A DNA stretch of 64,000 bases from Aerococcaceae bacterium DSM 111021 (lineage in GTDB: Bacteria > Bacillota > Bacilli > Lactobacillales > Aerococcaceae), in contig JACCEK010000002.1 of NCBI GenBank assembly GCA_020112395.1, positions 310,001-374,000 on the forward strand, read 5' to 3'. The translations under genes were made by a program, and so were the position numbers. Numbering within the stretch: position 1 is the stretch's first letter; every line of letters starts with the position of its first letter. Of the stretch, positions 9,007 through 16,089 are shown piece by piece. The notes below the pieces were generated by a model. That model was not told the origin of the DNA and ran no database searches. It worked only from the letters and a program-made list of their open reading frames with translations.

Positions 9007-9614
9007 TCTCTTTGAACAATTGAATCTCCTGCCGCATTCATTTCGTATTGTTCTAAAGCACGCATATTCGTTAACGGCCAATAGATATAATCAGCTTCAC
9101 CGATAATATCTTCAGCATCAATGAATCCAAACGCACGCCCGTCTAGTGAGTTCCGGCGGTTATCTCCCATCACGAATACTTGCCCCTCAGGAACAACAGC
9201 ACTTCCAGCTACATTCTCCAATAAAAAGTCGCCTGTAAAGTTACCTAAAACATCGGCTCTCATCTCGTCGAGATAAGGTTCATTCATTATTTCACCGTTT
9301 AAAATCAATTGATCATCTTGATAGGCAATTGAATCTCCCGGCACACCAATCACGCGTTTGATGTATAAACTTTCCGGCTCATCTGTTTGAACCGGTCCAC
9401 CTGGTGCGGGAAATACAACGACATCAAAACGCTCAATGTCATTTAATTTCATCATGAACATTTTCTCGCCATCATGCAGAGTATATTCCATTGAACGCCC
9501 GTCCACTATGAAAGGCTCCATGACATACGCATAAAATACTTTAATTCCTAGAAAAAGAACAGCCACCCAGATAAGTGTGCTGATGATTTCTCTGATTATC
9601 CCTTTAAAAGTCAT
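9003..9614 (-). CDS. lepB: Type I signal peptidase
   Basis: 203 aa, S26A family. It removes signal peptides from exported proteins at the outer face of the membrane. One N-terminal transmembrane helix (about residues 10-31) precedes the catalytic serine in DGRSMEYTL (Ser41). The lysine general base is in YIKRVIGVPGD, and box E is GDNRRNSLDGRAFG. Length is usual for Gram-positive SipS-like enzymes. It ends at the proS promoter. A LURP-one-related gene lies just upstream on the same strand (17 bp), so the two may be co-transcribed. Confidence 0.95.
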   Translation of the reverse strand: MTFKGIIREIISTLIWVAVLFLGIKVFYAYVMEPFIVDGRSMEYTLHDGEKMFMMKLNDIERFDVVVFPAPGGPVQTDEPESLYIKRVIGVPGDSIAYQDDQLILNGEIMNEPYLDEMRADVLGNFTGDFLLENVAGSAVVPEGQVFVMGDNRRNSLDGRAFGFIDAEDIIGEADYIYWPLTNMRALEQYEMNAAGDSIVQRD

Positions 9615-9631
9615 CTTCTACCTCAATCTAA

Positions 9632-10111
9632 TTAGTCTTTGCTATCCATCACTGTATCAATTGCTAGTACAACTGCTATAACCATGACTGGATCCACTTC
9701 GTCACTATCAATATTAAACTCAAACGTATCACTCATCGCAAAGAATTTTTTATTAATTTGAGCAATTAAATCGCCTTCACGGTCATAAATATTATAATCA
9801 TGTGCAAAGTAATCACCTTCGATCGTCCATCCAATTTGATCAATTTCAAATTGTGGCTTGAAAAAAGTGAGACGTTTTCGAATACCTGCCACATGTTTAT
9901 CATTAACAAATACATCGACGTGCGGCATAAGTGTTAAGACTTTTTGCTTAACTAGAGCTACCTCTTGGTTGGTTTCTAAGTCTATGATATGCAATTTTCT
10001 ACCCATCGAAATCAGCTCCCCATCTACCTTATATACTGGTTTTTGGTTCGCATCAACGATATTAAAATCTTGTTTAAATGATAACATTTTCTGTTTCATG
10101 TATAATTGCAT
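9632..10111 (-). CDS. LURP-one-related (YxjI-like) protein
   Basis: 159 aa from the ATG preceded by AAAGGAGTGAG; a longer frame starting at 10210 lacks an SD and crosses the promoter of the divergent gene. The protein resembles the LOR/tubby-like beta-barrel family: short strands such as KMLSFKQDFNIVDAN, VYKVDGELISMGRKLHI and WTIEGDYFAHDYNIYD, followed by a C-terminal hydrophobic helix (VMVIAVVLAIDTV). Bacterial members have no established function; a lipid-binding or structural role has been proposed for the fold. It is 17 bp upstream of lepB. Confidence 0.75.
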   Translation of the reverse strand: MQLYMKQKMLSFKQDFNIVDANQKPVYKVDGELISMGRKLHIIDLETNQEVALVKQKVLTLMPHVDVFVNDKHVAGIRKRLTFFKPQFEIDQIGWTIEGDYFAHDYNIYDREGDLIAQINKKFFAMSDTFEFNIDSDEVDPVMVIAVVLAIDTVMDSKD

Positions 10112-10211
10112 TAATCTCACTCCTTTAACTTTATTATAATCTTTATATTTATAATGTTCAATTTTATTTGTGAAGTTGTTGAGGACAAATTTTATAACGG
10201 AGGTTATCACA

Positions 10212-10763
10212 ATGAATATCGCTCACTATCAAGACGTATTAGACTTTTGGTTTGACCCCGAACATGCTGATTTATTATTCGAAAAAAATGATGACTTTGA
10301 CACATTGATTCAAGAACGTTTTGGTGATACTTTGATTGCTGCTTGTGAAGGCTTGTTATGGGACTGGCGTACAAGCGCATATGGAAGACTTGCTGAAATT
10401 ATCGTGCTAGATCAGTTCTCGCGTAACTTATATCGTGGTGACAAGAAAAGTTTCGCTCAAGATACGATGGCTCTAACCTTAGCGCAGGAATTATATAATT
10501 TGCGTGAATTTAAAGATGACTTTTCAACTCAAGAACAAAGCTTCGCGATGATGCCTTTCATGCACTCTGAATCGCGCGACATCCATGAAATCGCCTTACG
10601 CATCTTCTCTGAAATAGGCGATGAGAACACACTCCATTATGAAAAGTTACATAAAGATATTATCGACCGCTTCGGTCGCTACCCACACCGAAATGAAATT
10701 CTAGAGCGCAAAACAACCGAAGAGGAAGACGCGTTTCTAAAAGAACCTAATAGTAGTTTCTGA
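10212..10763 (+). CDS. DUF924 family protein
   Basis: 183 aa from the ATG with SD GGAGG at a good distance; an upstream in-frame ATG at 10170 lacks one. DUF924 hallmarks: VLDFWFDPE at the start, IIVLDQFSRNLYRG in the middle and FMHSESRDIHE. The family is predicted all-helical and TPR-like; its function is unknown. Divergent from the LURP-one-related gene with about 100 bp between starts. Followed by a terminator and then repeat array 2. Confidence 0.85.
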   Translation: MNIAHYQDVLDFWFDPEHADLLFEKNDDFDTLIQERFGDTLIAACEGLLWDWRTSAYGRLAEIIVLDQFSRNLYRGDKKSFAQDTMALTLAQELYNLREFKDDFSTQEQSFAMMPFMHSESRDIHEIALRIFSEIGDENTLHYEKLHKDIIDRFGRYPHRNEILERKTTEEEDAFLKEPNSSF

Positions 10764-10777
10764 TAAATAAGCAAAGA

Positions 10778-10810
10778 AAGAGTCCGCATTTGAGGTGCAG
10801 ACTCTTTTTT
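10778..10810 (+). terminator. Terminator after the DUF924 gene
   Basis: Stem AAGAGTC-C-GCA / TGC-A-GACTCTT followed by a run of Ts; array 2 begins just beyond. Confidence 0.75.
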
Positions 10811-10814
10811 GATG

Positions 10815-11535
10815 TATTTCGCATTTATTTTCGTTCATAGTTGCGAATTAAGCGTATTTCGCATTTACCATACTCCATAAGTGTGAATTAAGCTTATTTC
10901 GCATTTATCATACTTCATAAGTGTGAATTAAACTTATTTCGCATTTACCATACTCCATAAGTGTGAATTATCCGTATTTCGCATTTACCATACTCCATAA
11001 GTGTGAATTATCCGTAATTCGCATTTACCATACTTCATAAGTGTGAATTATCCGTAATTCGCATTTACCATACTCCAAAAGTGTGAATTAAGCTTATTTC
11101 GCATTTACCATAACTTCATAAGTGTGAATTAAACTTATTTCGCATTTACCATACTTCATAAGTGTGAATTAAGCTTATTTCGCATTTACCATAACTTCAT
11201 AAGTGTGAATTATCCGTAATTCACATTTACCATACTTCATAAGTGTGAATTAAACTTATTTCGCATTTATCATAACTTCATAAGTGTGAATTAAACTTAT
11301 TTCGCATTTACCATACTCCATAAGTGTGAATTAAGCTTATTTCGCATTTACCATAACTTCATAAGTGTGAATTATCCGTAATTCGCATTTACCATACTTC
11401 ATAAGTGCGAATTAAGCTTATTTCGCATTTATCATACTTCATAAGTGCGAATTAAGCTTATTTCGCATTTACCAGCAATCATAAGTGCGTAATAACGATA
11501 ATTCACACGTATCATTTATTATTCTTGTGAATTAT
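10815..11535. repeat. Tandem array 2: 17 units of 40-41 bp
   Basis: The 10-mer TTC(G/A)CATTTA recurs at 10818, 10858, 10898, 10938, 10978, 11018, 11058, 11098, 11139, 11179, 11220, 11260, 11301, 11341, 11382, 11422 and 11462. Each copy is followed by a 10-nt loop (CCATACTTCA or CCATACTCCA), the partner arm TAAGTGTGAA and a linker such as TTAAGCTTAT or TTATCCGTAA. The few 41-bp units carry one extra A in the loop (CCATAACTTCA). The last copies (from 11470) are degenerate. No ORF with recognisable content runs through it. It fills the gap between the convergent DUF924 and NERD genes. Confidence 0.95.
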
Positions 11536-11541
11536 CACATA

Positions 11542-12465
11542 TCATTCAATTTCATAATATGCAGCTTTCGTTGAGCCGTTTTTTCTATACGAATTAGCCA
11601 AAACCTTCCGAATAGTACCCTGACTAATTTGTCCTCCAGTAAATTCATATACATTCCTAGTTGTAACCATCTCAGCATTATCACAAAACACATACCTCAA
11701 TTGCTCTGCAGATCTCAGTATCGCATCTGACTTCAGCTCCTTAGAATCACAATGCCTACACGTTACATTTTTCAATAAAACATCAACATCAAAGCTATGG
11801 CAATCCTTACATGTCACACCTTTTCGAAGCAACTCAAAATTTTCCACCGTTAAGCCAGTAGGTTGAAATGGATTTTTAGTGACATACCGATTCAAGACTT
11901 TTTGTACTTGATTAAAGTGATCTGGCATCAGTGGCATAGCCATAAAATCATTATGCCGCTTCAGAAAGTTTTTGAATTGATTTCTTAGTATGATTTCAAA
12001 ATCGACATGCTGTTCAATCTCAACTTGGCAGTGTTCGTTAATAAAGACCATCGCACCAAGAACTTCAATTTCCGCAGACACTTCAGATGCTATTCGCTTT
12101 AACCGGCTGACTTTACTCGACATGCTCATCATAATGTCATCGTCCATTAATCGATGATTGATTGTACATTCATGATTCTTATACTCAAATTTACCATCAA
12201 AATTTTTCACTTCAATAACAAGCCACCGATTCTCCTTTATGATTAAAAAATCAGCCTGCATCGTTTTCTTATTATAGAACCAATAATCATGAATCAGGTG
12301 CCAATGCTTGTTACCGTATTTTTTGATCCATAACTCAACTTCAGCTTCGCCGATAAAACCAAGTTTCAACGACCAACTTCGTCTTTTCTGTTTCTCATCT
12401 AAATCTACTAGTCGCACTTCCAATATTTCTAGCTGAATTAATTCTGTACTCTTTTGCATCATCAT
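11542..12465 (-). CDS. NERD-domain protein with zinc-ribbon motifs
   Basis: About 307 aa; several consecutive start codons (GTG ATG ATG ATG) leave the exact start open, with SD GAGGAG just upstream. Residues ~35-110 match the nuclease-related NERD domain: GFIGEAEVELWIKK, then QADFLIIKENRWLVIEVKN, where the D...E-x-K pattern resembles a restriction-like nuclease core. Two CxxC pairs (CKDC at ~225, CRHC at ~242) look like a zinc ribbon. A C-terminal segment (YEFTGGQISQGTIRKVLANS) may be a small winged-helix-like domain. NERD proteins are thought to act on DNA; the substrate is unknown. It directly abuts repeat array 2. Confidence 0.8.
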   Translation of the reverse strand: MMMQKSTELIQLEILEVRLVDLDEKQKRRSWSLKLGFIGEAEVELWIKKYGNKHWHLIHDYWFYNKKTMQADFLIIKENRWLVIEVKNFDGKFEYKNHECTINHRLMDDDIMMSMSSKVSRLKRIASEVSAEIEVLGAMVFINEHCQVEIEQHVDFEIILRNQFKNFLKRHNDFMAMPLMPDHFNQVQKVLNRYVTKNPFQPTGLTVENFELLRKGVTCKDCHSFDVDVLLKNVTCRHCDSKELKSDAILRSAEQLRYVFCDNAEMVTTRNVYEFTGGQISQGTIRKVLANSYRKNGSTKAAYYEIE

Positions 12466-12536
12466 CACACTCCTCTATTATATATACGTAAAAAAGGAGT
12501 GATTCCATTATTTTATTTTAGAAACCGTGTTAATAT

Positions 12537-14657
12537 TTAATCTTCAATATTTAACGACACTGCGTTAATTGCAACAATCACTGTTGAAAGTGACATCAGA
12601 ATCGCGCCAACAGCCGGCGATATCGTTATACCAATTGGTGCCAAAAGTCCTGCCGCCAATGGTATAGCGATAAAGTTATAACCTGCTCCCCATAATAAGT
12701 TCTGATTCATCTTACTATTCGTCTTAAATGACAGTTCGATAAATGATTCAATATCGCCGGGTTCTGATTGTGTTAAGACAGTGTCTGCTGAATCAATTGC
12801 GACTTGTGTGCCAGCTCCAATAGCCACACCTACATCAGCTAATGCCAGTGACGGCGCATCATTCACTCCATCCCCCACCATAATCACAGTCTTGCCTTCA
12901 CTTTGAAGTGCCTCAACTAAATTATACTTATCTTGTGGTGATTGGTTGGCTCGGTATTCAATACCTAATGCTTCTGCAACACCTTTGGCTGCATTGTCAT
13001 TGTCCCCTGTTGCCATAATGGGTGTAATGCCTTTATTCTTGAGTACATCCATAAGCTCTTTACTAGTCGCTTTCAATTCATCACCTAAAGAAACAGCTCC
13101 GATTGCTTTGCCATCTTTAATCAAAATACTTATCGTTGCTCCTGGTAACATCTCAATATCGATATTTTCCGCATAAGCTTTTTGACTAATTAGTGCATAC
13201 TCACTTCCTTGATGCACGCCTTTAACTCCTTCACCAGAAATAACTTCTGTTGAATTAAAATTAGCTGATTCAATGATTTCATCTGAAACATAACTCATAA
13301 TTGATTGGGCAATAGGGTGACTGGATCCAGCTTCAATACCAGCCATCAAACTTAGCAACTCCTCTTCACTATATGTACCGTCCAACGAATCAACTTTAAG
13401 CACTTTAAATTCACCCGTCGTTAATGTTCCTGTCTTATCTAATATCATTGTTTCTGATTTGGTCGTTAATTCATACGCTTCACGATTTGTAACTAGTAGC
13501 CCGCGGTTTGCACCTAGACTTGTACTTCGTGAAATAACTAAAGGAATAGCCAAACCTAAAGCGTGCGGACAGGCGATAACAAGTGTTGTCACCGTATAAG
13601 AAATCGACGTTTGTAGATCCGCAATCATCCACCATACGAAGAAAGTAACTAAGGCCACGCCTACTGCTATATAAAACAACCAACCCGCAACTTGATGTGC
13701 TTTGTTCTCTGCTCGCGATGGATTCCCTTGAGCTTCAGCCACTAAATGTTGAACTTGAGATAAGAACGACATATCTCCTGTCTGGCTGACTTCCACGAAT
13801 AGCGTACCTTGCCCATTCGTTGATCCTCCGATTGCATCGTCTCCTGCTTTTTTCTCGATGGGTTTTGATTCACCTGTTAATAGTGATTCATTCACACGTG
13901 AACTTCCTCGAACAATCTTTCCATCTGCAGGCACATTTTCACCCGCTTGTACTCGAACGATGTCCCCTACTTGAAGTTTTGCTACTGGACGATTTTCAAC
14001 CGATTCATCTTCCAAGACTACTTGAGCTTCTTTTGGTAATAATTTGGCCAATGACTCTTGAGCGTCCCCAGCATTGCCTAAAGCAACCATCTCAATCCAA
14101 TGACCTAATAACATGATTAATACCAATGAAGCAAATTCAAAGTAGAAATCCATAACATGCTCGCCCGTTATATAACGCATAACTACTGCGTACACACTAT
14201 ATAGATACGACACACCCACACCCATTGAAACGAGTGCCATCATACCAGGTGATTTTTGTTTAAATTCATCCATCGCACCTTTGAAAAATGGTTTTCCTCC
14301 GTAAATTATAAGTATTGTTGATAGAACAGTTCCTAAAATATCTGAATAAGGAAAAGTATATTGGAATGGAAACGGAATCTCTAACCCCATTAAAGGAGAA
14401 ATCCACATAATAATTAATCCTAACGGTAATGAACGTAAGAACAGTTTCTTGAAATCCCCATGATGATGGTGATCATGCCCACCCATTGCCCCATGATCAT
14501 GATGCATGTGAGTGTGGTCTGTGTGGCTATGATCCATCTTACTGTGATCCATTTCACTATGGTTCGTATGATCATGATGCATGTGACTATGGTCCATCTC
14601 ACCATGATCCATATGTTTGTGATTATGTTCGTGATGCTTATGTTTGTCCGTACTCAT
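12537..14657 (-). CDS. copB: Copper-exporting P1B-type ATPase CopB
   Basis: 706 aa. The start is the ATG preceded by GGAGGAG and overlapping the copY stop (ATGA). The N-terminus (~residues 1-75) is extremely rich in His, Met and Asp in HxH/MDHSHM repeats, a metal-binding tail typical of CopB. The transmembrane ion motif is CPH (VIACPHALGLAIPL), the CopB/P1B-3 signature rather than the CPC of CopA. The phosphorylation site is DKTGTLTTGE and the hinge is MVGDGVNDAPSLA. It exports Cu+ (and probably Ag+). Co-transcribed with copY and controlled by two cop boxes. No copA or copZ lies in this window. Confidence 0.95.
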   Translation of the reverse strand: MSTDKHKHHEHNHKHMDHGEMDHSHMHHDHTNHSEMDHSKMDHSHTDHTHMHHDHGAMGGHDHHHHGDFKKLFLRSLPLGLIIMWISPLMGLEIPFPFQYTFPYSDILGTVLSTILIIYGGKPFFKGAMDEFKQKSPGMMALVSMGVGVSYLYSVYAVVMRYITGEHVMDFYFEFASLVLIMLLGHWIEMVALGNAGDAQESLAKLLPKEAQVVLEDESVENRPVAKLQVGDIVRVQAGENVPADGKIVRGSSRVNESLLTGESKPIEKKAGDDAIGGSTNGQGTLFVEVSQTGDMSFLSQVQHLVAEAQGNPSRAENKAHQVAGWLFYIAVGVALVTFFVWWMIADLQTSISYTVTTLVIACPHALGLAIPLVISRSTSLGANRGLLVTNREAYELTTKSETMILDKTGTLTTGEFKVLKVDSLDGTYSEEELLSLMAGIEAGSSHPIAQSIMSYVSDEIIESANFNSTEVISGEGVKGVHQGSEYALISQKAYAENIDIEMLPGATISILIKDGKAIGAVSLGDELKATSKELMDVLKNKGITPIMATGDNDNAAKGVAEALGIEYRANQSPQDKYNLVEALQSEGKTVIMVGDGVNDAPSLALADVGVAIGAGTQVAIDSADTVLTQSEPGDIESFIELSFKTNSKMNQNLLWGAGYNFIAIPLAAGLLAPIGITISPAVGAILMSLSTVIVAINAVSLNIED

Positions 14658-15118
14658 TTTAGATCTCCTCCAGTATTCAAATGACATTCACATTGTCCTG
14701 GTACACACCCACAAGCCACTTCGAGTGGTGCAGTCATCTTCTTCTCCTCTAAAAAATAAATTAACTCACTTATGTCTCCTTGACTTAAAGTCGCTTCAGA
14801 TAGTATATCCACTAAGACGTTCCCAAGTTTTTTATTACAAATCCGAGACAGTAAATTAGTGGTAAAGTCCCTCATTATCTCATTCTCAGAAATTACAGCT
14901 GAATAGATGAATTTTCTTCCAGCTAGTTGCGCATCTAAAGCACCCTTATCAACTAAACGGCCTATTAAGGTCTTTATCGTACTTGTTTTCCAACTTTGCT
15001 TATCTTCTAGTATGTCGATAATTAACCGACTCGTAGCTATACCATTAGCCCAAACAACTCGCATTACTTCCCATTCTGCATCTGTTATCTTGAATTGGGA
15101 TATCGCTTCCGCCATCAT
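14654..15118 (-). CDS. copY: Copper-responsive repressor CopY
   Basis: 154 aa from the ATG after AAAGGAGG. BlaI/MecI-type winged-helix DNA-binding domain (TDAEWEVMRVVWANG..SWKTSTIKTLIGRLVDKGAL). The C-terminus has the CopY metal motif CxCxxxxCxC, seen as CGCVPGQCEC, where zinc is displaced by Cu+ to release DNA. It overlaps copB by 4 bp (ATGA), indicating translational coupling. Two TACAnnTGTA operators lie upstream of its start, overlapping its own promoter. Confidence 0.95.
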   Translation of the reverse strand: MMAEAISQFKITDAEWEVMRVVWANGIATSRLIIDILEDKQSWKTSTIKTLIGRLVDKGALDAQLAGRKFIYSAVISENEIMRDFTTNLLSRICNKKLGNVLVDILSEATLSQGDISELIYFLEEKKMTAPLEVACGCVPGQCECHLNTGGDLK

Positions 15119-15135
15119 TGAACCTCCTTTTCGTT

Positions 15136-15145
15136 TACACATGTA
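15136..15145. promoter_or_regulatory. cop box, proximal (CopY operator)
   Basis: TACACATGTA fits the CopY consensus TACAnnTGTA, within the longer palindrome TTTACACATGTAAA. Confidence 0.9.
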
Positions 15146-15161
15146 AACTTAACTTAAATGC

Positions 15162-15190
15162 AGTTTACATGTGTAACCTGGGTTTGTCAA
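15162..15190 (-). promoter_or_regulatory. copYB promoter with distal cop box
   Basis: Minus-strand TTGACA (15185-15190) and TAAACT (15162-15167) with a 17-bp spacer. A second cop box TACATGTGTA (15166-15175) overlaps the -10, so CopY binding would block RNA polymerase. Confidence 0.85.
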
Positions 15191-15291
15191 ATAATACCTT
15201 AAAGAGTATCGCTCTTTATTTTTTCCATTTTATGGTACATTATAATCAACAGAACACGTCTCTTAGCTACTCCTCAAAGGAGGGAACTATT

Positions 15292-16026
15292 ATGCGTAAA
15301 GCTTGGTTAGTTACGTTCATCCGGTTACCATTACTATTAGTGACAATGGCACTTTTTAGCGTTATCTTGAATATATCATTTCCTTTTGCTCCTGATATCG
15401 CCGTTCTATATTTTATGATTGTAAATATTATATCTTTGTTCTTTATGATTCATCTGTTGAAGGCTGAAAATCGCACAATATGGGATGTCATCGATTACCA
15501 AAAACATCGACTTGGTAAGGATATATTATGGGGAATACTATGGATTTTTGTTCTTTTTATTCCATTTGCGATTGCGATTAATGGGGTCGCATTTTTAATG
15601 TACGGGACAGATTATATTAATCAGTTCCAAGTCATTTTTGCAGGCGACTTAGCAACGACCCCAAACCTTACACCTCTATGGCTTAGATGGTTTGGGGCGA
15701 TTATCGCACTTTTTTTCCCTTTTCTTAATGCACCGATTGAAGAAATTATGTACCGAGGGTACGCTCAACCTAAGTTTACTAAAGGGTATGGTAGCGCATT
15801 GGCTGGTATTATTATCCCGTCAATTGGTTTCGGCTTACAACACTTTATGCTTGCGGCAAGTTGGCAAGGTGCATTAGTTTATATTGTAGCGTTTTTCTTT
15901 TGGGGTCTAGGTAGTAGCCTAATCTTCCATGTTCATCAGCGACTTTTCCCAATTATTATTGCCCACTTCTTTGTTAATTTCGCTTTCGCTGCTTTTCCGA
16001 TTGTCTTTTTAACCTTAGGTATGTAA
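15292..16026 (+). CDS. CPBP-family intramembrane metalloprotease
   Basis: 244 aa from the ATG after AAAGGAGGG; the longer upstream frame has no SD and crosses the cop operators. About seven hydrophobic segments. The Abi/CAAX motifs are present: EEIMYRGY (motif 1, EExxxR), GFGLQHFML (motif 2, FxxxH) and IIAHFFVNF (motif 3). CPBP members in Gram-positives are linked to bacteriocin immunity or prenyl-protein processing; neither is indicated by neighbours here. It is divergent from copYB and convergent with the P-type ATPase across a shared terminator. Confidence 0.85.
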   Translation: MRKAWLVTFIRLPLLLVTMALFSVILNISFPFAPDIAVLYFMIVNIISLFFMIHLLKAENRTIWDVIDYQKHRLGKDILWGILWIFVLFIPFAIAINGVAFLMYGTDYINQFQVIFAGDLATTPNLTPLWLRWFGAIIALFFPFLNAPIEEIMYRGYAQPKFTKGYGSALAGIIIPSIGFGLQHFMLAASWQGALVYIVAFFFWGLGSSLIFHVHQRLFPIIIAHFFVNFAFAAFPIVFLTLGM

Positions 16027-16045
16027 TAACCTTTCTACACTAAAA

Positions 16046-16074
16046 AACCCACTCACATTTGTCGTGAGTGGGTT
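16046..16074. terminator. Bidirectional terminator between the CPBP and P-ATPase genes
   Basis: Perfect stem AACCCACTCAC / GTGAGTGGGTT with A tract on the left and T tract on the right. Confidence 0.85.
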
Positions 16075-16089
16075 CATTTTTCTATTTTT

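Noticed and set aside
10170..10211. N-terminal extension of the DUF924 protein
   Set aside because: The upstream ATG has no SD, while GGAGG sits correctly before the ATG at 10212, where the family sequence starts.
10815..11535. Possible CRISPR array (regular 40-bp spacing)
   Set aside because: There are no unique spacers: both the arms and the intervening 10-mers repeat, and no cas genes are near. The same holds for the arrays at 7.0, 19.1 and 32.3 kb.
14420..14684. ORFs on both strands opposite or overlapping the start of copB
   Set aside because: Low-complexity mirror of the His/Met/Asp-rich CopB tail; no SD and no homology pattern. The CopB frame has the SD and all ATPase motifs.
15199..15222. 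Hairpin TAAAGAG / CTCTTTA with T run between copY and the CPBP gene
   Set aside because: It is terminator-like but lies in a divergent region with no upstream plus-strand gene to terminate, so I left it unannotated.
15118..15291. 58-residue extension of the CPBP protease
   Set aside because: It would run through the cop operators and copYB promoter; AAAGGAGGG precedes the ATG at 15292.
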